The notes beneath the pieces are model-generated. The model saw only the letters and a program-made list of their open reading frames with translations, had not been told where the DNA came from and ran no database searches. The position numbers were made by a program, and so were the translations under genes. Below, one piece after another: positions 1-7,612 of a stretch of DNA of 19,222 bases; positions within the stretch are counted from its first letter, which is position 1, and the number at the start of each line of letters is the position of its first letter. Origin of the DNA: JAZNUH01 sp045592225 (GTDB lineage Bacteria; Bacillota; Clostridia; UMGS1883; UMGS1540); assembly GCA_045592225.1 (NCBI GenBank), contig JAZNUH010000090.1, positions 1-19,222 on the forward strand, in the 5' to 3' direction.

Positions 1-210
1 GGAACCGGGCACAAGGTAAAAGGTGAGATGCTAAGCGGAATAGCGGCAGAGCTTGTTATGATGGGCGGATATCTTGTGTTTGAAAGCATATTATACGGCT
101 TTATTCCCTCGCTTGTAAACGTACCTTTAAACGGTGTGCAGGGAGTTGCGGGGCTTATTCTTGGTTTGGTAATTATGAAGGTTATTGGCAGACGAAACAT
201 TAATCTTTAA
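1..210 (+). CDS. ECF transporter S component, C-terminal fragment (5' truncated by window)
   Basis: The reading frame is open from base 1 and ends at TAA 208-210, so only the last 69 residues of a membrane protein are visible. They contain two hydrophobic stretches. The first carries GGYLVFESILYGF followed by NVPLNGVQGVAG, then a second helix and a short basic tail (GRRNINL). The pattern G-Y-x3-E-x3-Y-G-F, then N-x-P-x-N-x2-Q-x3-G, is what I recall from substrate-binding S components of energy-coupling factor vitamin transporters. These are integral membrane proteins that pair with EcfT and the EcfA ATPases. The substrate cannot be deduced from this fragment. No clear terminator follows before the promoter of the next gene. 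The family call rests on motif resemblance only, and the true start lies outside the window. Confidence 0.65.
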   Translation, partial: GTGHKVKGEMLSGIAAELVMMGGYLVFESILYGFIPSLVNVPLNGVQGVAGLILGLVIMKVIGRRNINL

Positions 211-217
211 AAAACTG

Positions 218-246
218 TTGAAAAAAACCGATAAGGGTGATATAAT
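218..246 (+). promoter_or_regulatory. Sigma-A promoter of the first secreted barrel gene, extended -10
   Basis: TTGAAA at 218-223 is separated by 17 bp from a perfect TATAAT at 241-246. A TG one base upstream of the -10 (238-239) makes it an extended -10. Predicted transcription start is near 253, giving a leader of about 60 nt before the ATG at 313. Confidence 0.75.
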
Positions 247-312
247 GTAATTAAACATACTTTGTCGGGTTTTTTATGGCAAAATGTAATAAAGAGAAAA
301 AGGAGAAAAGAA

Positions 313-2610
313 ATGAAAAAAAGGATTTGTGCGTTGTTTATAATGGTATTTACGCTTGCTTTAAGCTTTGTGGCGCTTGTGCCCGAAGCAGCGACAAGGC
401 CTATGAATACTGAGCTTTTGCTAAACGGAGGGTTTGAAACCATAATACAGGACAGAGGTACGCCCCAAAATTGGGATCGCTTTGGCACCTTTGGCGGAGG
501 TGGCACAGCAAGTGTAGTAAATGCTGAGGATGAACCCGAAAATGTTTATTCGGGAAATTATTCTGCAAAAATTGTTCTGCCCGAAACCAGTACCGAAAGA
601 GTGTCTGTGGTACAGCACTACAGGGGTGGCGTGGGCATTGGTAAATATAAATACACAATGTCTCTTATGTACAAAGGGGCAACAGGTAACGGAGGCTTTA
701 AGCTGGGGGCTATACAATATAGTGGAGATATACAGATAGCAAGCGCCTTCACAGGAGTGATGCAAGCATCAACCGAATGGAAAAAGGCCAGTATAGATTT
801 TTATGCGGAGGATAATATTGACCGCATCAGCATAGTACCACAGGGCGTAACCAAGGGAGTAGAGGTTTATTTTGACGATGTGAGCCTTATGATAACCGAC
901 GGTCCAAAGTACCCCTTTACGGTAGAAACCGATCAAGCGTTTTATAACGAAGATTACACAAAGGCATCTGTGAATTTAGACTTACACGAGTTATATTCAA
1001 GTAGTGATTATACATACGATTATACGGTAAAGCGTGGAGTTATGACTTATGCAAAGGGAAATAACATAGCGCTTGACGGAAATGAAACAAAGCTTGAATT
1101 TGACATTACAGGTATGGCAAAAAAAGCTTACTATACTTTAACCTTGACGTTTAGAGATAAAGACGGAGTGCTCGTGCAGACAGAGAAGAGAGATATATGC
1201 AGAATAGACCGACCAAAAAATCTGACAAAAGACGGAGTATACATGGTTGACGGAAAACCTTTTGAGCCTATTTATGTATATCATTTTGATTTTGATGATG
1301 CAGAGGACGCAAAAAAAGCAGGGGTAAATGTAGTTCAGTGGGCACCTGCCGATGGCACAAACCAGGATAAAACCATTGCCGAGCTTGACAAGCTCCATTC
1401 TCTGGGTCTTAAAGCGGCGGTTGTATGCTATTGGGGAATGCAGCCGGCGGGTCATCCTAACAACAGTTCACGCATTCAGCAATTTGTTGGCTGGATAAAA
1501 GATCATCCGGCAGTATTCTGCTATATGGTAATGGACGAACCCTTTGGACAGCCGAGTTATACAGCTGACGAGATGGATGGTTATTTGCGTAATTCCTATA
1601 AGGTTATAAGAAGCGTTGATGACACACATCCTGTAATGCTGTGCGAGAATCTATATAACAAAATGGCGCTTTCTGCAAAATATGTTGATATACTTGGTAT
1701 AGACCCCTACCCCGGAAACGGGTCGTGGGAAACAACTGTCACCGATCATACTACGCAGGCAGTAAAGGCAACAGAAGGCAAAAAGCCGGTATATGCTCTG
1801 CTGCAGGCATTTACCTTCAACGGTGTTAAGCCTACTCCCGATATGCTGAGGCTGGAACTGTACCAGGCAATGATGGCGAGAGCAAAGGTGGTAGGCTATT
1901 ATGCCTGGTTGCCGGATAATCCTGCGCTTGATGCCGTCTTAAACGAAAGTGAATACTGGGATACCATGGTAGAATTTAACGAAAAGGATAAGCCGCTTCT
2001 GTATTCATATTTTGGAAGAGGAGAATATGAACGTTACAATCAGTATCATGGAGATAACGTGTGGTATGAAAGTTGGATAGCCGGAGGTAGCCTGTATGTT
2101 TCGGTAATAAATCGCGGAACAGGTGAAAGCACAGAGGCGACCATTTCTCTCCAGGGTGAAAATTTTAACGCTGTCAATGGTGAATACAATGTTACCGTTG
2201 CAAGTGGGGGAGAACCCTTGTCAATTACAAAAGCTGCAGATAACTTTACGATAAGCATGCCTCGTTACCATTCGGCGGTTTATAAAATTGACGGAGTAGG
2301 AAGCATCACCGATGGCGATGAAGAAGTAAATCTTTTGGTTTTGTCAGACGGAGAGGAAATAACTGAAGCCGCAGAGGCAGGTAATACGATTTCTGCCCGT
2401 GCATATAACATAAAGGCAGGCGACAGACTTTATCTTGCGCTTTATTCAGGAGAAGAGGGAAACGAAGGCCTTCACAAAATAGCAGTGGCAACCGGAACAG
2501 GGGTTTCGGCGGCGGCATGCACAATTAATGACATTCCTGGAAATATAACTGCAATTAAAGCTTTCCTATGGGATAAAAACTTAAATGTTATAACAATTAA
2601 GGAATTATAA
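313..2610 (+). CDS. Secreted CBM-like plus TIM-barrel glycosidase-like protein (paralogue 1)
   Basis: Predicted exported protein of 765 residues. I chose ATG 313 because AGGAG at 301-305 sits 7 nt upstream and the protein then begins with a classic signal peptide (MKKR, hydrophobic core, cleavage near residues 26-28). An upstream in-frame start at 262 would lie next to the promoter and bury the signal. Residues about 34-192 form a CBM_4_9-like beta-sandwich (NGGFE at 38-42, ending VYFDDVSL). About 195-295 is a second beta-rich domain. About 303-590 is a (beta/alpha)8 barrel with DEP after strand 4 (E409, candidate acid/base), GIDPYP after strand 6 (D464) and LLQAF after strand 7 (Q498). A beta-rich segment and a roughly 95-residue C-terminal module follow. 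Clan GH-A-like hydrolases usually have Glu at the strand-7 position, so activity is uncertain. It is an adjacent paralogue of the 2728-4980 gene. No exact GH family is assigned. Confidence 0.75.
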   Translation: MKKRICALFIMVFTLALSFVALVPEAATRPMNTELLLNGGFETIIQDRGTPQNWDRFGTFGGGGTASVVNAEDEPENVYSGNYSAKIVLPETSTERVSVVQHYRGGVGIGKYKYTMSLMYKGATGNGGFKLGAIQYSGDIQIASAFTGVMQASTEWKKASIDFYAEDNIDRISIVPQGVTKGVEVYFDDVSLMITDGPKYPFTVETDQAFYNEDYTKASVNLDLHELYSSSDYTYDYTVKRGVMTYAKGNNIALDGNETKLEFDITGMAKKAYYTLTLTFRDKDGVLVQTEKRDICRIDRPKNLTKDGVYMVDGKPFEPIYVYHFDFDDAEDAKKAGVNVVQWAPADGTNQDKTIAELDKLHSLGLKAAVVCYWGMQPAGHPNNSSRIQQFVGWIKDHPAVFCYMVMDEPFGQPSYTADEMDGYLRNSYKVIRSVDDTHPVMLCENLYNKMALSAKYVDILGIDPYPGNGSWETTVTDHTTQAVKATEGKKPVYALLQAFTFNGVKPTPDMLRLELYQAMMARAKVVGYYAWLPDNPALDAVLNESEYWDTMVEFNEKDKPLLYSYFGRGEYERYNQYHGDNVWYESWIAGGSLYVSVINRGTGESTEATISLQGENFNAVNGEYNVTVASGGEPLSITKAADNFTISMPRYHSAVYKIDGVGSITDGDEEVNLLVLSDGEEITEAAEAGNTISARAYNIKAGDRLYLALYSGEEGNEGLHKIAVATGTGVSAAACTINDIPGNITAIKAFLWDKNLNVITIKEL

Positions 2611-2615
2611 ATAAC

Positions 2616-2643
2616 AAAAAACCCGGCATATGCCGGGTTTTTT
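2616..2643 (+). terminator. Intrinsic terminator after the first barrel gene
   Basis: Perfect 18-bp palindrome ACCCGGCATATGCCGGGT (2621-2638) flanked by A5 upstream and T5 downstream, only 5 nt after the stop codon. It separates the two paralogues into independent transcription units. Confidence 0.9.
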
Positions 2644-2662
2644 GTTGAAAATTAAAAGATAA

Positions 2663-2692
2663 TTGACATTGCCTGCAAAAATATTATATAAT
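2663..2692 (+). promoter_or_regulatory. Sigma-A promoter of the second barrel gene
   Basis: Perfect TTGACA (2663-2668), 18-bp spacer, perfect TATAAT (2687-2692). Predicted start near 2699, about 29 nt before the ATG at 2728. Confidence 0.8.
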
Positions 2693-2727
2693 ACCATGTA
2701 GAGTGAAAAAAGGAAAGGTGACCCAAA

Positions 2728-4980
2728 ATGAGAAAAAGGATTTTGGCAACTCTTATCTGTATAATAACGGCAGCTGTGACTGTATTTTCTGCTATGACCG
2801 TACTGGCGGTTGACAACAAAGTGCAGATAAACGATGATATTATAAAAAACGGCGGATTTGAAGAGGAAATAACAGATGATAACTGGCGGGGCTTTGGCAC
2901 CAGAGAAGAGGGTAAGGAAATTTCTCTTGTCAGCGCAGAAAACGAGCCGGAAAATGTGCACTCGGGAAATTACGCCGCAAAGCTTGTTACAAACGGTGGA
3001 GAGAGAATATACTGCGTACAACGCTATCTTTATGACTGGATGAGTGAATGTGAATATACCCTTTCTTTCTGGTACAAGGGAACCGCGGGTAACAATGATT
3101 TTGAGGTTGTTATTGAAGAATGGGGTGGTGGCAAGGTTGTAGGCAATTACTACTCGGGTAAGCTTGGCTCTGCCTCGGAATGGACAAAGATTACAGGTAC
3201 TTTCCGTGCCGTATCGGGTGTTGAAGATTTCAGAATTGTGCCCCAGGTATCTGCAGCAGGCTCGGAAATATATCTTGATGATGTAAGTCTTGTAGTAAAA
3301 AACGGACCTGAAAAGCTTTTCGCAGTTGAAACAGATCAGGTGTTTTACAATGAAGACTATGAGTATGCTACAGTAACTTCAAACTTACATAAACTTTATT
3401 CGGATGGCGATTACACATACGATTATACAATCAAGCGTGGAGTTATGACTTATGCCAAGGGTTCAAACATAGCCATTGATGGCGAGAAAACAGAGCTTTT
3501 AATTGACATTACAGGAATGGCAAAAAAGGCTAATTATGTTTTAACCCTGACCTATAGAAAAGAAGGTACCATCATACAGACCGAAAAGAAAAAGATGTGC
3601 AGAATTGACCGCCCGAAAAACCTTACAAAGGATGGTGTGTACATGGTGGACGGCGAGCCCTTTGAACCGGTTTATGCATATCATTTTGATTTAAATGATG
3701 CAGAAGATGCGGCAAAAGCGGGCGTCAATGTTATTCAGTGGACACCAACCGACGGAACCAACGAGACTTTAACATTGGCAGAGCTTGACAGGCTGGATGA
3801 GCTGGGACTTAAGGCGGCGGTTGTATGCTATTGGGGAATGCAGCCGGCGGGACATCCTGTAAACAGCGCACGCATTGCAACCTTTGTAAGCAAGGTAAAG
3901 AACCATCCGGCAGTGTTTTGCTATATGGTAATGGATGAGCCCTTCTATAATAACAACAATTATCAAGAAGTAGAGGAGCACTTATACACCTCCTACAAAA
4001 CAATAAGAACAGAAGACGATTATCATCCTGTTTACCTGTGCGAAAACTACGAGGAGATGTTTCCTGTGTCGGCAAAGTATGTGGACATACTGGGTATAGA
4101 CCCATACCCCGGAAATCAGCTTTGGGATACACACGTAGCAGATGTTACTAAAAAAGCGGTAGCAGCCACAAAGGGAGAGAAACCGGTATACTGTCTGGTT
4201 CAGGCATTTTCCTGGTTTAACGGAACACCTACACCCGAAATGCTCCGTACACAGCTTTATCAGGCAATGGCAGGCGGCGCTCAGGCAGTAGGCTACTATA
4301 CCTGGGTTCCCGATGACCCCAGCCGTGATGTAGACCTTAACGAGAGCAGATACTGGGAAACAATGCTGAACTTCCACGAAAAAGATCAGCCATATCTGTA
4401 TTCATACTTTGGCAGAAAAGAATATAAATGCTGTGACAAATACCACGGAGACAATATGTGGTATGAAAGCTGGTCGGACGGTGAAAGCCTGTATGTTGCT
4501 GTATTAAACCGCGGAACGGGGGAAAGCACTACGGGAACAGTTTCGCTGAAGGGTGCACTGGAGGGCGACTATACTGTTTCTGTTATAAACGGTGGAGAGC
4601 CGATATCCATAACAAAGTCTGCCGACAGCTTTACAATTGAAATGAAGAGATTCCACTCGGCAATATATAAGGTGGATGCAGTGGGAGAAACACAGACGTC
4701 GGTTAAACTTTTGTCAGGTGGAGAAGAAATTGAAAGTATTGCAGCTATAGGTGACAGTATTTCGGCATCTGCAAAGGGCATTGAAAACGGAGACAGAATA
4801 TATATAGCACTTTATTCGGGCGATGAAGACGGATTACAGCTTGAAGGAATTGAAGCCGCAACGTGTAGCGGAATTAATGCGGCATCCTGTACCATCAATA
4901 ATATTCCGGAGAATGTAAAGGCAGTAAAAGTTTTTGTATGGAACAAAAATGCAAAACCAATAATGGCAAGAGAATTATAA
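2728..4980 (+). CDS. Secreted CBM-like plus TIM-barrel glycosidase-like protein (paralogue 2)
   Basis: Exported protein of 750 residues, starting at ATG 2728 behind an AAGGAAAGG ribosome binding site. Signal peptide residues 1-27 (MRKR, hydrophobic core, VLA before VDN). The domain order matches the upstream paralogue: CBM_4_9-like sandwich (NGGFE near 42-46, IYLDDVSLVV near 185), beta-rich domain, (beta/alpha)8 barrel, beta-rich domain and C-terminal module. In the barrel E404 of MDEPF is the candidate acid/base, D458 lies in GIDPYP, and the strand-7 position is again Gln (Q492, VQAFSW). The barrel is well over half identical to paralogue 1 by eye, including runs such as AAVVCYWGMQPAGHP, while the CBM and C-terminal regions are more diverged. 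It has its own promoter and terminator. The likely role is binding and processing of an extracellular glycan, but the substrate is unknown. Confidence 0.75.
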   Translation: MRKRILATLICIITAAVTVFSAMTVLAVDNKVQINDDIIKNGGFEEEITDDNWRGFGTREEGKEISLVSAENEPENVHSGNYAAKLVTNGGERIYCVQRYLYDWMSECEYTLSFWYKGTAGNNDFEVVIEEWGGGKVVGNYYSGKLGSASEWTKITGTFRAVSGVEDFRIVPQVSAAGSEIYLDDVSLVVKNGPEKLFAVETDQVFYNEDYEYATVTSNLHKLYSDGDYTYDYTIKRGVMTYAKGSNIAIDGEKTELLIDITGMAKKANYVLTLTYRKEGTIIQTEKKKMCRIDRPKNLTKDGVYMVDGEPFEPVYAYHFDLNDAEDAAKAGVNVIQWTPTDGTNETLTLAELDRLDELGLKAAVVCYWGMQPAGHPVNSARIATFVSKVKNHPAVFCYMVMDEPFYNNNNYQEVEEHLYTSYKTIRTEDDYHPVYLCENYEEMFPVSAKYVDILGIDPYPGNQLWDTHVADVTKKAVAATKGEKPVYCLVQAFSWFNGTPTPEMLRTQLYQAMAGGAQAVGYYTWVPDDPSRDVDLNESRYWETMLNFHEKDQPYLYSYFGRKEYKCCDKYHGDNMWYESWSDGESLYVAVLNRGTGESTTGTVSLKGALEGDYTVSVINGGEPISITKSADSFTIEMKRFHSAIYKVDAVGETQTSVKLLSGGEEIESIAAIGDSISASAKGIENGDRIYIALYSGDEDGLQLEGIEAATCSGINAASCTINNIPENVKAVKVFVWNKNAKPIMAREL

Positions 4981-4985
4981 GCTTT

Positions 4986-5013
4986 AAAGGCGGTGCACAG
5001 TCACCGCCTTTTT
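4986..5013 (+). terminator. Intrinsic terminator after the second barrel gene
   Basis: Stem AAAGGCGGTG (4986-4995), loop CACAGT, stem CACCGCCTTT (5002-5011), then further Ts. It starts 5 nt after the stop codon. Confidence 0.9.
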
Positions 5014-5026
5014 ATGGTCAGAGAAG

Positions 5027-5055
5027 TTGATTTTTAACAAAGTGGGTGATATAAT
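5027..5055 (+). promoter_or_regulatory. Extended -10 promoter of the transglutaminase/LRR gene
   Basis: TTGATT (5027-5032), 17-bp spacer, TATAAT (5050-5055) with TG at 5047-5048. The segment GGGTGATATAAT is identical to the one in the promoter at 218-246. Predicted start near 5062 leaves a leader of only about 12-13 nt, so the ribosome binding site GGGAGATGA is at or next to the RNA 5' end. Confidence 0.7.
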
Positions 5056-5074
5056 ACCCGCGGGAGATGATTTT

Positions 5075-7528
5075 ATGAAAAAATGCTTATGTGTTTTTAT
5101 TATATTTTTAATGCTGCTGCCCATGACCGTTACAGCGTGGACAATACCGGGTATACCTGTGCCGTATGCCATCGACTATGATTTTGCGACAGGTGATGAA
5201 TATTACCGTATAGAGACCATGACAGATTTATACAGACTTTTGGACTTATCCAAACAAATGCGTAAGGAAAACTTGGGTTTGGTTCTTGCGGGGGTAGAGG
5301 AAAGTCGGGTAAACAATGCGGTTCAGAGTTTTGGAGAAGAGAACAAAGAGCTTATTTTTCAGGAAAGTCCATACCCGATAATTCCGGGAATTACCGGGAA
5401 TACAGAATGGTTGCCCTGCTCGGTTACACACGATGATATTACATCCAGAATACAAATCAGGTGGAAAAAAGTAAACCCCGAAAACTGGCAGACAACATGG
5501 CCTAAGTATAAAGCTGTTCCGGTTATAGAAAGTATAGATGAGCTTTGTCTTGAAGCGGAAAAGTGTGCCGCAGACATTTACTATGACAAGGTGTTTTGCA
5601 TTTCGGAAAAACTGCTGACAGCAGAAACATATAAAGAGAGCAAAGTGGATACGCTTATAGCCGCAGTAAAAGAAAAAAGCGGAGCAGACATTTCCGGATT
5701 TTTAGTAAATTACACGATAGATTATGACACGACGCCGAACACCATTTTAATCCAGTTGCGGGCAACCACAAAGAATGAACGGGAAAAAATGGCGAGGGAG
5801 GAGAGATACAACCGCATTTTGAAAAACAATCTGCTGCTCCCCTTAACTGATGATATGACCGAACTGGAAAAGTTGACAGTAATAGTTAACAGCGCATCCA
5901 ACATATACAACAGCTATATGATAACCGACACGCTGGTTTCGTATCAGGAGGGTAAGGAGATTTCCTATTCACAGGGACTGGGTCAATGTTATCACTATGC
6001 AATGTTAATCCAGGAACTATGCAACTTATTTGGTTTTGAATGTGTTTATGTATCGGGCAGCCATGGTGGTGACCATGCATGGAACGCAGTTAAGTATAAC
6101 GGCAACTGGTATATGCTGGATCGCACCGCTGATCGTGTTAAGGGTTATGATGTAACTCTGGAGGATTTGTCAATATATCTTTACAGCGAACAAACTATGG
6201 AACAGAAGAATTATGTGTGGGATAAAAGCAAATATCCCAGATGTACATCGCCTGACATAATTATTGACCGTGAGTATGCAGGTCAGGGAGAGCTTTCGGA
6301 AACCACCCATAAAATATCAATGTTTGAGCCATACCATTCACCTGATCCTATAAGTAGTGGTACGACAATATACTATGACATCTGGTTTGATACCGAGACT
6401 TGCGCAATCGTTGCAATAGACAGTAACTTAAGTTCTGACAGTTTTTTCAAGGAAAACGGAGAATGGAAAGTAAAGGAAACGGTGTTGAGATTTCCGTCTG
6501 AAGTGACGGTGGGGGGCAAAACCTATAAGGTTAAAACCATAGGTCCCCACATTGACCGTTTCAGACGCATAGGCAGCTATGACCACATCTACATCCCCGA
6601 CGGAGTAACAGTTACCGACTTTGCCTACGGTGTGGTGAATGTGCGCCCTCTTGCAAGCACCTTGCATATAGGAGATAATGTTACAATGGGTTACGGCTCA
6701 ATGCCCAGTCTGCATAATCCGGTTGAAGCGGGTGAAAACTTTGTATACAAGGGAGGATTCCCTCATGCAAATTATGCCTCGGTGGATGAACTCAATGTGT
6801 TTAACCAAACTGCGGCGGTAAGCTGGGGAGAAACAGAGAACTTGGTTGTTCCCGAGGGCACAAAATATGTAAATTATTTTGTGGGTAACAATATTTTAGA
6901 TACTGTACCTGCAAAAACATTGAAGTTGCCTGCAAGCGCATATTATATAGACCCGCGTCTGAACAGACTGAACAGAAAGTTTATTGTTGCAGATGGAAGT
7001 GAGCATTACACAGCCATTGACGGAGTGCTTTACAATAAGGATATGACCAGGCTTGTCAGCGTGCCTGTAGGGGTAAAGAGTATAGATATACCCGACACGG
7101 TAACCGAAATAGGCGAGTATGCCTTTGGCTACTGTAACGAAATACAGGAAATAGTGGTGCCCGCATCGGTTAAAAGTGTAGGCAACAATGCCTTCTGGCA
7201 TTTGAGCAATATAAAAACAATATACTTTGAGGGTGAAATTCCCGACAGCTTCAGCCATTTTATGTGCGGAGACGTTAAGGTAATCAGCCTCGCAGCGCCC
7301 GACAAGGCGAGAATCCAATATACGATAGACGATAATTATTGCCTTACTCTGAACGGAGTTCCTGAAAAGGGCAGAGCCTTTACCGTGTTTTACAATACAG
7401 ACGGTGAGATAATGAAAATAGGAACAGGGGCAGAAGTAAAAATACCACGACTTGCAAAAAGATTTGATGTTTTTGTGTGGGACGAAAGAATGAAGCCCTA
7501 TGACATTAAAAAGTCTGTTGATTTATAA
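5075..7528 (+). CDS. Secreted transglutaminase-like protein with BspA-type leucine-rich repeats
   Basis: 817-residue exported protein. ATG 5075 is chosen because it follows GGGAGA and begins a signal peptide (MKKC, hydrophobic core, cleavage near A21). An in-frame TTG at 5027 is part of the -35 element. Residues about 30-270 are unassigned. About 295-355 is a transglutaminase-like core with a visible triad: C305 in GQCYHYA, H334 in GDHAWNAVKYNG and D349 in YMLDRTAD. In this superfamily such a Cys-His-Asp triad supports peptidase, amidase or crosslinking activity. Residues about 480-735 hold BspA-like LRR_5 repeats (for example IPDTVTEIGEYAFGYC), usually surface-binding modules. The C-terminus (FDVFVWDERMKP) resembles the ends of the two upstream secreted proteins. 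No LPxTG or SLH anchor is seen. The activity is inferred from the triad only. Confidence 0.8.
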   Translation: MKKCLCVFIIFLMLLPMTVTAWTIPGIPVPYAIDYDFATGDEYYRIETMTDLYRLLDLSKQMRKENLGLVLAGVEESRVNNAVQSFGEENKELIFQESPYPIIPGITGNTEWLPCSVTHDDITSRIQIRWKKVNPENWQTTWPKYKAVPVIESIDELCLEAEKCAADIYYDKVFCISEKLLTAETYKESKVDTLIAAVKEKSGADISGFLVNYTIDYDTTPNTILIQLRATTKNEREKMAREERYNRILKNNLLLPLTDDMTELEKLTVIVNSASNIYNSYMITDTLVSYQEGKEISYSQGLGQCYHYAMLIQELCNLFGFECVYVSGSHGGDHAWNAVKYNGNWYMLDRTADRVKGYDVTLEDLSIYLYSEQTMEQKNYVWDKSKYPRCTSPDIIIDREYAGQGELSETTHKISMFEPYHSPDPISSGTTIYYDIWFDTETCAIVAIDSNLSSDSFFKENGEWKVKETVLRFPSEVTVGGKTYKVKTIGPHIDRFRRIGSYDHIYIPDGVTVTDFAYGVVNVRPLASTLHIGDNVTMGYGSMPSLHNPVEAGENFVYKGGFPHANYASVDELNVFNQTAAVSWGETENLVVPEGTKYVNYFVGNNILDTVPAKTLKLPASAYYIDPRLNRLNRKFIVADGSEHYTAIDGVLYNKDMTRLVSVPVGVKSIDIPDTVTEIGEYAFGYCNEIQEIVVPASVKSVGNNAFWHLSNIKTIYFEGEIPDSFSHFMCGDVKVISLAAPDKARIQYTIDDNYCLTLNGVPEKGRAFTVFYNTDGEIMKIGTGAEVKIPRLAKRFDVFVWDERMKPYDIKKSVDL

Positions 7529-7549
7529 AAGAGGCAATATATATTTTAC

Positions 7550-7578
7550 TTGACAAGATGCATATTCTTTGATAAAAT
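7550..7578 (+). promoter_or_regulatory. Promoter of the valS-folC-lplA operon
   Basis: TTGACA (7550-7555), 17-bp spacer, TAAAAT (7573-7578). Predicted start near 7585 leaves under 30 nt before valS, which is too short for a T-box leader. Confidence 0.75.
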
Positions 7579-7612
7579 TTTTAAATGACTATAATAATGG
7601 AGAGTGAGTTCA

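Noticed and set aside
224..276. Imperfect hairpin (AAACCGA with TCGGGTTT) as a terminator of the ECF S-component gene
   Set aside because: It has a bulged stem and a very long loop, and it spans the promoter of the next gene.
262..312. N-terminal extension of the first barrel gene to an upstream ATG
   Set aside because: It has no ribosome binding site and would place 17 basic residues before the signal peptide. ATG 313 has AGGAG at proper spacing.
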